Origin: an uncultured Chloroflexota bacterium
Lineage (GTDB): Bacteria > Chloroflexota > Dehalococcoidia > SAR202 > UBA11138
Direction of reading: 5' to 3'
Assembly: GCA_913046025.1 (NCBI GenBank)
Contig: CAJWRP010000178.1
Location: 1-5,770 of the forward strand
Length of the DNA stretch: 5,770 nt
Made by a program: the position numbers and the translations under genes. The notes under the pieces were generated by a model. It had not been told where the DNA came from and searched no databases. It saw only the letters and a list, made by a program, of their open reading frames with translations. Of this stretch, positions 1-5,138 are shown in pieces. Within the stretch, counting starts at the first letter, position 1. Each line of letters starts with the position of its first letter.

Positions 1-220
1 CGAGGCAGATACAGACGTTAAGACGTCCACCCAGCCGGAGTGCCTGCGGTTTTGGTACTATCACCCTACAGAAGCTATCGCTTACAGGTGGTCATGCTAG
101 GCAATCGGCGAGCTCTGTATTAGCTATTCGTCCCAGACATTCTCTGCCAAACTTCCTTTATGAAAAACCAAATAGCCCATTTAAAACAATAAATTAGGTT
201 GGTTTCTCTTTATCTGAAAT
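1..220. other. No gene recognised: upstream region of the GST gene
   Basis: I see no convincing coding frame, tRNA or rRNA in these bases. The composition becomes AT-rich from about 150 onward, as expected upstream of a promoter. Two weak inverted repeats are visible. AAACCAA at 165-171 pairs with TTGGTTT at 199-205, and TAGCCCA at 173-179 pairs with TGGGCTA at 283-289. Their loops are long, so they may be chance. An 11-bp match to the 3' end of the resolvase gene lies at 97-107. Confidence 0.5.
97..107. repeat. 11-bp direct repeat, second copy at 1257-1267
   Basis: CTAGGCAATCG occurs here and again at 1257-1267, where it forms the stop codon and last codons of the resolvase gene. The 8-bp core AGGCAATC occurs a third time at 1220-1227. 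The two 11-bp copies lie in the same orientation and bracket the whole GST gene with its promoter. The flanks do not match, so this is not a larger duplicated gene end. It could be a recombination site or a coincidence. Confidence 0.35.
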
Positions 221-249
221 TTGCTAAAAAAGGTATACTGAGGTATACT
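221..249 (+). promoter_or_regulatory. Sigma70-like promoter of the GST gene
   Basis: A -35 box TTGCTA (221-226) is followed after exactly 17 bases by TATACT (244-249), a good -10 match. The transcript would start near 256 and leave a leader of roughly 110 bases before the GST start codon. The upstream bases are AT-rich. An identical TATACT at 234-239 lies only 7 bases from the -35 box and cannot work with it. This is a sequence match only. Confidence 0.55.
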
Positions 250-250
250 G
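231..250. repeat. Perfect 10-bp tandem duplication over the -10 element
   Basis: AGGTATACTG is present twice head to tail (231-240 and 241-250), followed by a degenerate TAAACTG at 251-257. The duplication gives two identical TATACT hexamers, and only the second has 17-bp spacing to the TTGCTA box. It may be a slippage duplication that created or strengthened the promoter, or a pair of binding sites one helical turn apart. Confidence 0.85.
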
Positions 251-270
251 TAAACTGCGGCTGAAAACTT

Positions 271-289
271 TAGCCACAATAGTGGGCTA
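271..289 (+). other. Small hairpin in the GST leader
   Basis: TAGCC-A-CA can pair with TGGGCTA around a four-base ATAG loop with one bulged A, giving a seven-pair stem in the putative leader. No uridine run follows it, so it does not look like an intrinsic terminator. A role in leader stability or control is speculative. Confidence 0.25.
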
Positions 290-353
290 ATTTAAGAATT
301 GTTACTCCATAAAGTGGGTGTCAGACTTTCTTAACGATTGAAATTAGCTTTGT

Positions 354-358
354 GAGGG
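354..358 (+). promoter_or_regulatory. Ribosome binding site that selects the ATG at 365
   Basis: GAGGG lies 6 bases upstream of the ATG at 365 but directly abuts the in-frame ATG at 359. Spacing therefore favours the second ATG, giving a protein that begins MLKLYHF, a usual start for GST thioredoxin-fold domains. The longer form would only add Met-Ala. Confidence 0.6.
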
Positions 359-364
359 ATGGCG

Positions 365-1180
365 ATGCTTAAGCTCTATCATTTCGGGAATTCGGTTTGC
401 TCTCAAAAAGTTAGGATGGCGTTGTTTGAGAAAGGCGTTGTGTGGGAAAGCCATGAAGTCAATCTATTCACCAATGCGCAGTATGATCCCGAGTATCTCA
501 AGTTAAACCCAAAGGCTTACGTTCCGACATTAATCCATGACGGTAATGCGATACGAGAATCGACGCTTATTTGCGAGTATCTTGATGAAGCTTATCCTGA
601 TCCATCACTGAGCCCATCGATTCCTTACGAACGCGCTCAGATGAGACTTTGGGCGAAAGCGGTTGATGAAGGATTGTTTGAGGGTGTCGTGGTTTTTTCA
701 TTTTCGGCGATGTTCCGTCAAATGATGAAAAAAATGACCCCAGAGCAACGAGAGCAGCGCTTCCGCAATGTCGGTGATGTAGCACGGCGTGATCGATTTA
801 TGTCGACTTATGAGGACGGTGTGGAATCACCCTACGTGCTGCGTGGGATTGGTGCCTATGAGATAGCGTTTAAGATGATCGATGAGGCGCTGGCAAGTGG
901 TGAAGAGTGGCTGTCCGGCAATAATTTCAGCTTGGCAGAAATTAATCTTGCTCCATTCGTAGCAAGGCTCGAATACCTGCAAATCCTCAACCATTGGATT
1001 GCCGACCGACCTCTGGTGCAAAGCTGGTGGCAGCGCGTAAAGAATCGTCCCTGTTTTCAGGCTGAAATCTCGACCAAACTAAAATCGGACGAAATCGACG
1101 AAATGATCAACTTCGGTGCTGCAATAAGCACACGCATCGGCGAACGCCGGCAGGAATATATCGCGGCATTTCAGGAATAA
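365..1180 (+). CDS. Glutathione S-transferase family protein
   Basis: This 271-residue protein has the two-domain layout of cytosolic glutathione S-transferases, which conjugate or isomerise electrophilic substrates with glutathione. The N-terminal thioredoxin-like domain (about 1-80) starts MLKLYHF and carries NSVCSQKVR (9-17), resembling the catalytic Ser/Cys motif of zeta and theta-type enzymes. It also has the cis-proline segment VPTL (P54) and the Glu65-Ser66 pair that holds the glutathione gamma-glutamyl group. The helical C-terminal domain contains FSLAEINLAP (188-197), the usual N-capping region with Glu in place of the common Asp. It is longer than the usual 200-230 residues, with extra charged sequence around 117-155 and a tail after 235. 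The start is chosen by the Shine-Dalgarno site at 354-358. It stands alone and converges on the resolvase gene. Substrate is unknown; a dehalogenase, isomerase or stress role are all possible. Confidence 0.88.
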   Translation: MLKLYHFGNSVCSQKVRMALFEKGVVWESHEVNLFTNAQYDPEYLKLNPKAYVPTLIHDGNAIRESTLICEYLDEAYPDPSLSPSIPYERAQMRLWAKAVDEGLFEGVVVFSFSAMFRQMMKKMTPEQREQRFRNVGDVARRDRFMSTYEDGVESPYVLRGIGAYEIAFKMIDEALASGEEWLSGNNFSLAEINLAPFVARLEYLQILNHWIADRPLVQSWWQRVKNRPCFQAEISTKLKSDEIDEMINFGAAISTRIGERRQEYIAAFQE

Positions 1181-1256
1181 TTCTTAGGCTGAGACCGGCG
1201 TGTTGAGAACGGTCGTCGCAGGCAATCAGCCCCATAAGTCGGTGTAGCGCATCCTC

Positions 1257-1796
1257 CTAGGCAATCGCCCGATACACCGTCGCCCTGCTGATATTCAGCT
1301 CTTTTGTAATTGCTGTCGCTCCCATACCTGATTTATGGAGTTCGATAATCTGGGTTTTATCGACAGAGGGCTTTCTTCCTTTATAGACACCACGCTCCTT
1401 CGCCTTGGCGATACCTTCCATCTGACGTTCCCGTCGCAGGTTCGTCTCAAACTCAGCAAAGACACCCAGCATATCCAAAAAGCATTTACCTGCTGGTGTA
1501 GAGGTATCGATGGGTTGTTCGGTCGCTCGGAGATGAACACCCTTTAATTTTATATCCCTAACGATGGTTTGAAGATCCAAAACGGAACGAGCAAGGCGAT
1601 CAACGCGAGTTACCACCAGTTCATCGCCATCCCTAAGGAACTCCAACAGCGTATTAAGCTCATCCCTGCCTTGAATTGATGTACCAGATACCTTTTCAGC
1701 ACGGATGATCTCACACCCTGCTTTCTCAAGCGCTTCCTGTTGGATGGTTAGGTCTTGGTCTGTGGTTGAAACTCTCGCATATCCGTATATCGCCAT
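1257..1796 (-). CDS. Serine recombinase (Tn3-type resolvase / DNA invertase family)
   Basis: This complete 179-residue small serine recombinase acts on DNA by a Ser-linked double-strand break and subunit rotation, resolving cointegrates or multimers or inverting segments. The catalytic domain begins MAIYGYARVST with nucleophile Ser10 and Arg8. RVDRLAR (64-70) supplies the active-site arginines. The stretch from about 95, including PIDTSTPAGKCFLDMLGVFA and then EFETNLRRERQ, is the conserved dimerisation/E-helix region typical of plasmid and transposon resolvases. A GRKPS linker (140-144) leads to a C-terminal helix-turn-helix (about 145-179, ending SRATVYRAIA). The ATG at 1796 is chosen because AGGAGG lies 5 bases upstream; a TTG further upstream falls inside the operator-like dyad. 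No partner transposase is visible, so it may be a plasmid multimer-resolution gene or a transposon remnant. Family assignment is firm; the exact role is inferred. Confidence 0.95.
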   Translation of the reverse strand: MAIYGYARVSTTDQDLTIQQEALEKAGCEIIRAEKVSGTSIQGRDELNTLLEFLRDGDELVVTRVDRLARSVLDLQTIVRDIKLKGVHLRATEQPIDTSTPAGKCFLDMLGVFAEFETNLRRERQMEGIAKAKERGVYKGRKPSVDKTQIIELHKSGMGATAITKELNISRATVYRAIA

Positions 1797-1801
1797 TTGA
1801 T

Positions 1802-1807
1802 CCTCCT
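1802..1807 (-). promoter_or_regulatory. Ribosome binding site of the resolvase gene
   Basis: On the minus strand AGGAGG is followed by five bases and then the ATG at 1796. This near-ideal Shine-Dalgarno site fixes the resolvase start at the conserved MAIYGYARVS and excludes the upstream TTG at 1820. Confidence 0.8.
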
Positions 1808-1810
1808 CAT

Positions 1811-1827
1811 TGATACACAATGTATCA
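1811..1827. promoter_or_regulatory. Palindromic operator or recombination half-site pair
   Basis: TGATACA-CAA-TGTATCA is a perfect inverted repeat with 7-bp arms and a 3-bp centre, in the leader between the resolvase promoter and its ribosome binding site. An extra half-site, GTATCAT, recurs at 1854-1860, exactly 32 bp (about three helical turns) from the same heptamer at 1822-1828. In this family the recombinase often binds inverted repeats next to its own gene (res or inversion sites) and represses itself. The recognised protein here is inferred to be the resolvase. A separate repressor is the alternative. Confidence 0.55.
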
Positions 1828-1838
1828 TTAGCATTTAG

Positions 1839-1867
1839 ATCTTAAAGCGAAACGTATCATAAGTAAA
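1839..1867 (-). promoter_or_regulatory. Sigma70-like promoter of the resolvase gene
   Basis: On the minus strand TTTACT (1867-1862) and TAAGAT (1844-1839) are separated by 17 bases. The start point would fall near 1832, just before the TGATACA dyad, so a protein bound there would block initiation. The additional GTATCAT half-site at 1854-1860 lies in the spacer. This arrangement suggests autoregulation. Confidence 0.5.
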
Positions 1868-1967
1868 GGAATAAGCCAAAAGAAACGGATCTCGCGTTTC
1901 ATAAATTGGGTTCGGTTGGGTTTAGTCCAAAGAGGCAGACACAAACCCCAAAATAAGGATGACCCCA
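1868..1967. other. Intergenic stretch containing the block A to block B transition
   Basis: There is no gene here. The AT-rich resolvase upstream region gives way to more GC-rich sequence by about 1960. A short hairpin is possible, GAAACG at 1882-1887 with CGTTTC at 1895-1900 around a 7-base loop, perhaps another part of a res-like region. The composition change suggests a join between about 1900 and 1960, but no gene is cut here, so the position is uncertain. Confidence 0.35.
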
Positions 1968-2078
1968 ATGGTTATCCCTGTCGAGTTCCCGGCTCAGATC
2001 AACGCCACAAATTTCCGCGCCGATGGCATCGGAGAGCACGTCCACCTCAATTCCAGCCATCGCCGCCACCGTTGGTAA
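1968..2078 (+). CDS. Possible 36-residue small ORF, unknown
   Basis: AAGGA at 1955-1959 lies 8 bases before an ATG that opens a 36-codon frame starting MVIPVEFPAQINATNFRADG. I do not recognise it. The first 28 residues look protein-like, then the frame degenerates to a His/Arg-rich end. One of the other forward frames continues as IPAIAATVGKYGYSHPNG and stops at 2104-2106, so this could be a roughly 46-residue protein with a frameshift, or the 5' stub of a larger gene. It converges on the TctC gene. Apart from the ribosome binding site there is little support, and it may not be expressed. Confidence 0.25.
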   Translation: MVIPVEFPAQINATNFRADGIGEHVHLNSSHRRHRW

Positions 2079-2095
2079 ATACGGATATTCTCATC

Positions 2096-2115
2096 CTAAC
2101 GGGTGAAACCGTTAG
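2096..2115 (+). other. Perfect 7-bp hairpin downstream of the small ORF
   Basis: CTAACGG and CCGTTAG pair perfectly around the six-base loop GTGAAA. It lies just after the small ORF and before the large terminator. No T-run follows on either strand, so it is not a typical intrinsic terminator. It may stabilise an RNA end or be a processing signal. Confidence 0.4.
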
Positions 2116-2139
2116 CCGACAATGCAAATCGGGGTCGCC

Positions 2140-2179
2140 AAAAAGGCTGCGCCCGCGGCCGTTTCCGGACCGCGGGCGC
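2140..2179 (-). terminator. Intrinsic terminator of the TctC gene
   Basis: GCGCCCGCGG (2149-2158) and CCGCGGGCGC (2170-2179) form a perfect 10-bp GC-only stem with an 11-base loop. Reading the minus strand, the stem begins 24 bases after the TctC stop codon and is followed after AGCC by TTTTT (2144-2140). That is the layout of a Rho-independent terminator for the minus-strand gene. The plus side lacks a T-run. Confidence 0.75.
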
Positions 2180-2203
2180 TATCTTCTTCGATGGCGATGG
2201 TGA

Positions 2204-2953
2204 TTAGTAGGTTTCGAGCAACAACTTCTTGATTTTTTTTATCTCCGCAGGCGTCGGTGTTGCGAGCACTGCGTCCACGGCCTTCATCGCCTGAGCGGCC
2301 GTCTGGTAGCCGATGAAGCGTCTGCGCCTGTTGGCTTCCTTGATGAGATCAGGATCGTTCAGGATCTTGTGAGTCGCCTTGCGCAGGATTTCGACCACAC
2401 GCTTCGGCGTGTTCGGCGGAGCAACCAGAATCCGCCCCAGGCTTTCCATCGTGGCATGCAAATCGATCCACCATTTCTGATCCTTGCTCAAATTGGGCAA
2501 CTGTTCGAACACGGTCGGAACGTCCGGGAACAGGACCGAACGCTTGCGGTTCATGGTGGCGATGACGCGCGCGCTGTTGGCCCGGTGGTATTTGTCGGCA
2601 GATGTTTCGGACACATACATGGCGTCCATCTCGCCCTGTGCCACCGCCAGCGCCGCTTTCCGGCTGCCCTTGTAGCCGATCACCACCTTGCACCTGAGCC
2701 CGATCACATGACAGGTGACGGCCGCTCCCGTACCCATGGAGGACCTGCCCGAGGAGGCCCAGTTGAACACCTTGTCGGCCTTGATCAAGTCGGCAATGGA
2801 TTTGTATGGCGACTTCGGCGTCACAAGGATTTGCCACCGCGAAGAGTGGATGATGCCGAGATACTGCAGCTTGGTCAGGTCGTAGCGCTTGCCCTTGCAC
2901 AACGCCATGGCGCCACGGGCATAGGCCAGAAACGCCTTGGACTGATCCACCAT
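2204..2953 (-). CDS. TctC/Bug-type tripartite tricarboxylate transporter receptor, 5'-truncated
   Basis: About 249 residues of the C-terminal part of a periplasmic solute-binding protein of the tripartite tricarboxylate transporter (Bug) family are present. These proteins capture a carboxylate and deliver it to TctAB. Counting from the Met at 2953, visible family features are YDLTKLQYLG (24-33), SPYKSIADL (48-56), GYKGSRKAALAVAQGEMDAM (93-112), and FPDVPTVFE (142-150) in the place of the usual PDVPT motif. The C-terminal helices contain APPNTPKRVVEILRKA. Family members are about 320 residues with a signal peptide. Here the signal peptide and roughly the first 80-100 residues are missing. Upstream of about 2960 the same frame stays open to 3277, but it becomes an Arg/Pro-rich shadow of the glycosyltransferase gene, so the Met is not trusted as a start. 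A terminator follows at 2140-2179. As it stands the gene is broken; the ligand is unknown. Confidence 0.8.
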   Translation of the reverse strand: MVDQSKAFLAYARGAMALCKGKRYDLTKLQYLGIIHSSRWQILVTPKSPYKSIADLIKADKVFNWASSGRSSMGTGAAVTCHVIGLRCKVVIGYKGSRKAALAVAQGEMDAMYVSETSADKYHRANSARVIATMNRKRSVLFPDVPTVFEQLPNLSKDQKWWIDLHATMESLGRILVAPPNTPKRVVEILRKATHKILNDPDLIKEANRRRRFIGYQTAAQAMKAVDAVLATPTPAEIKKIKKLLLETY

Positions 2954-4148
2954 GCCGCTCTTGTGGGCCGGCAGCGCCACCCGGTGCACGGTGAGACGCG
3001 GGTGCTCCTCCAGGGCCGGCGCGGCGCTGGTCCTCCTGGGTGTGCACCTGGCCAGGCGTGTGCCTTCTCCATTTCTTGCCCTGGTGCTCTCCGCGGGGGC
3101 GATTCTCCTCGCTTCGCTCTGTCGCCTCGACTGTGTCCTCGCCTTGCCGGTTGTGCTCTGGGTGGCCTGGAAGCGGCGGGGTCCCCGAGCAGCGCTCTCC
3201 CGGGGAGTGGGCCTGGGTGTGCTTCTTCTGGCTCTGGCCATGCTGGGAGTGGCGAGGCCCTCGATGGAGAGCCGCAACTGGATGGCCTTTTCCCAACACT
3301 ACGCGCTCTTCCACCCGGAGGCTCTGCCAGAGGGACACCACGGATGGATGGACTACCAGCCGCTGCTGGCTCAGGAATTTCCAGGCGCGGGTCGGGTGTC
3401 CGAGGCCTGGCGGGTGGCGCCTTCAAAGGTGCTCGGCTTTCGTGCCAAGGCTCTGTTTCACAGCCTGAAGATGTCTATTCACGCCGTTTCGCCGCGACAG
3501 GTGGGTAGGTTGTGGTGGTTCTCCTGGATCTGGTTGGGGGCGCTTCTCTTCTTCTGGAAGAAGGCCCGTCCACAGGAACACGGAAGGGCGGAGTCCTCGG
3601 GGCCCGGTCCCCGGGAGCTGGCGGTGGTGTGCCTGGCCCTGGCGCTGACCTCAGCATCGGGTTTTCTGGTCTACAGCAACCCGAGACACCTCACCGGTGT
3701 GGGGCTGGCCATCCTTCTGGGCGCCTGTCTCCATCCGCTGTCTGTACGGGGGGCATCGAGAAGGCTGCTCGGGTGGGTGGCCTTGGGGGGGAGTCTGGCC
3801 TCGGTGACCTATGCGGCAAAGGCGCACGTCGAGGGACAAAGGCCCTACGCGAGCTTTGTGGATGCGCTCCAAGAGGAGTTCAAGGAGACGCCTGTGGTGG
3901 TGACCGGAAGCGGTGCGCCCTACCTCTGCTACTACATGGGCGATGCCTGCCAAGGAATTCCGGTAGAGCCGGGGGACCGTGACCTCCAGGCCCGGGTGGA
4001 TCTGTGCGCATGGTTTGAAGAGGGGGCAGACCTGGTGATGGTCCACACCCGACACGACCGTTGCCAGGAAGAGTGCGTGGAAGAGGACTACCGGATCAGG
4101 GATGGGGGAGAGTCTGTAGACCTCAGAGTGTGGGAGCGGATTCCCTGA
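2952..4148 (+). CDS. GT39-like membrane glycosyltransferase, 5'-truncated
   Basis: The open frame has 398 codons, but only the part from about 3000 looks native; the first 15-20 residues are antisense to the TctC gene. It resembles the C-terminal portion of GT-C glycosyltransferases of the GT39/ArnT type, which transfer sugars from polyprenyl-phosphate carriers on the outer face of the inner membrane. Hydrophobic segments lie near residues 22-35, 42-57, 61-73, 84-101, 187-202, 222-241, 248-262 and 271-288. They alternate with basic loops and enclose a large loop at about 102-185. YSNPRHLTGVGLAILLGA (241-258) matches the Arg-bearing late helix common in this group. A soluble C-terminal domain (about 292-398) contains PVVVTGSGAPYLCYYMGD. 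The N-terminal acidic catalytic loop expected in full proteins of 500 or more residues is absent, cut off by the join. The gene precedes the export gene by 71 bp in the same direction. The GT-C class is likely; the substrate is unknown. Confidence 0.65.
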   Translation: MPLLWAGSATRCTVRRGCSSRAGAALVLLGVHLARRVPSPFLALVLSAGAILLASLCRLDCVLALPVVLWVAWKRRGPRAALSRGVGLGVLLLALAMLGVARPSMESRNWMAFSQHYALFHPEALPEGHHGWMDYQPLLAQEFPGAGRVSEAWRVAPSKVLGFRAKALFHSLKMSIHAVSPRQVGRLWWFSWIWLGALLFFWKKARPQEHGRAESSGPGPRELAVVCLALALTSASGFLVYSNPRHLTGVGLAILLGACLHPLSVRGASRRLLGWVALGGSLASVTYAAKAHVEGQRPYASFVDALQEEFKETPVVVTGSGAPYLCYYMGDACQGIPVEPGDRDLQARVDLCAWFEEGADLVMVHTRHDRCQEECVEEDYRIRDGGESVDLRVWERIP

Positions 4149-4208
4149 AAAATCGGCAGGTTGAGACTTGGAGGGGTGGCGATCCCTGGGTTATGTTCCC
4201 GGAAGTCT

Positions 4209-4213
4209 GGAGA
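4209..4213 (+). promoter_or_regulatory. Ribosome binding site that selects the export gene start
   Basis: GGAGA ends 6 bases before the ATG at 4220. The frame remains open further upstream to 4061, overlapping the glycosyltransferase gene, and has another ATG at 4194, but that ATG has no well-spaced Shine-Dalgarno site. A further in-frame ATG (Met25) directly begins the hydrophobic signal segment and remains possible. Confidence 0.5.
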
Positions 4214-4219
4214 ATCGGC

Positions 4220-5134
4220 ATGCGCTACAGAGGCTGGTGCATGCGTCCGATCTCCTTTGAACCCGCTTCTCCCCCTGCACCAAGGTCTGTCATGACGACC
4301 CTGTCTCTTCTTCTTGTGGCGATCACTGCGGTTGGCGCAGAGGGACTGAATGTGGCTCAGGCCACCCCTGTGGAGGACGCGGCTTCCCTGCAGACGCTGG
4401 CTCCGCAGATGCACGAGGACTACGTGATTGGAGGGGGCGATGTCCTCTCTGTTTCGGTCTTTGGCGAGACGGATCTCACCGGGATCTTCGAGGTCACGCT
4501 CGAGGGAAACATCGACTTTCCACTGGTGGGCCAGCTGCTGGTGCGCGGACTCACTACAGGGGGTGTCGACGAGGAATTGACCCGCCTTTTGAACGAGAAC
4601 TTTCTGGTGAACCCCCAGGTATCGATTCGGCTGGATGAGTATGGAAGCCAGCCGGTGCAGGTCCTGGGTGCGGTTCGCAAGCCGGGCGTGTTTCATCTCA
4701 CCGGCCCCACCACTGTCATTGACATGTTGGCCGAGACCGGTGGCGTCACCCAGGAGGCCGGAGTCGAGGTCCATGTCCAGCGGGCCGGCGGACTCGATCC
4801 CATTGTCATTCCGCTGGACGGGCTGAGAGAGTTTGGGACCGGAAACCTCCTGCTGGGCGTAGGGGACGTGGTCTACGTGCCTCTTCGGCGCTTTGTCTAC
4901 GTGGCTGGTGAGGTCGCCAAGCCAGGAACCATCAATTTTCGCGAGGGCCTGACTGTGACGCAGGCGCTCACCGAAGCGGGGGGACCCTCGCGGACCGCCC
5001 GGTTGAGAGATGCCTACGTACTCCGGGACGGGCAGCAGATTCCGATCAATCTGCGGCGCATCAACCAGGGCCGTGACGAGGACATCAGCCTCAGGCCAGA
5101 CGATCAGATCTTCCTGAGAGAGTCGGCCTTTTAG
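4220..5134 (+). CDS. Polysaccharide export protein (Wza-like, SLBB domains)
   Basis: This complete 304-residue protein belongs to the outer-membrane polysaccharide export family, which forms the channel for capsular or exopolysaccharide in Wzy- or ABC-dependent systems. Residues 25-40 (MTTLSLLLVAITAVGA) are a signal-peptide core with signal-peptidase-I-like ends. No lipobox cysteine follows, unlike classical lipoprotein Wza. The Poly_export domain is about 66-140, starting DYVIGGGDVLSVSVFG and including DGNI-like EGNIDFPLVGQL. Two SLBB repeats follow: VQVLGAVRKPGVFHL (147-161) to about 200, and VYVAGEVAKPGTINF (226-240) to about 275. It ends with RPDDQIFL (292-299) and shows no C-terminal membrane helix like the one that forms the E. 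coli Wza pore. It lies 71 bp after the glycosyltransferase gene, probably in one operon. The polysaccharide co-polymerase and polymerase are not in the window. Start at 4220 is by ribosome binding site; family is confident. Confidence 0.88.
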   Translation: MRYRGWCMRPISFEPASPPAPRSVMTTLSLLLVAITAVGAEGLNVAQATPVEDAASLQTLAPQMHEDYVIGGGDVLSVSVFGETDLTGIFEVTLEGNIDFPLVGQLLVRGLTTGGVDEELTRLLNENFLVNPQVSIRLDEYGSQPVQVLGAVRKPGVFHLTGPTTVIDMLAETGGVTQEAGVEVHVQRAGGLDPIVIPLDGLREFGTGNLLLGVGDVVYVPLRRFVYVAGEVAKPGTINFREGLTVTQALTEAGGPSRTARLRDAYVLRDGQQIPINLRRINQGRDEDISLRPDDQIFLRESAF

Positions 5135-5138
5135 CCCT

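Noticed and set aside
1193..1214. GACCG/CGGTC hairpin between the GST and resolvase genes as a terminator
   Set aside because: The stem is only 5 bp with a 12-base loop and there is no T-run on either strand.
1240..1279. CGGTGTA/TACACCG inverted repeat at the resolvase 3' end as a terminator or recombination site
   Set aside because: The 7-bp arms are 26 bases apart, one arm lies inside the coding region, and no T-run follows.
2954..3277. N-terminal extension of the TctC open frame up to 3277
   Set aside because: The extra 108 residues are Arg/Pro/Ser-rich, have no signal peptide and are antisense to the transferase gene. The open frame is an accident of the join.
2369..3508. Long plus-strand open frame of 379 codons across the TctC and transferase region
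   Set aside because: It is antisense to clear TctC motifs in its first half and out of frame with the membrane transferase in its second. The translation is rich in His, Arg, Gly and Pro with no domain, typical of a high-GC shadow frame.
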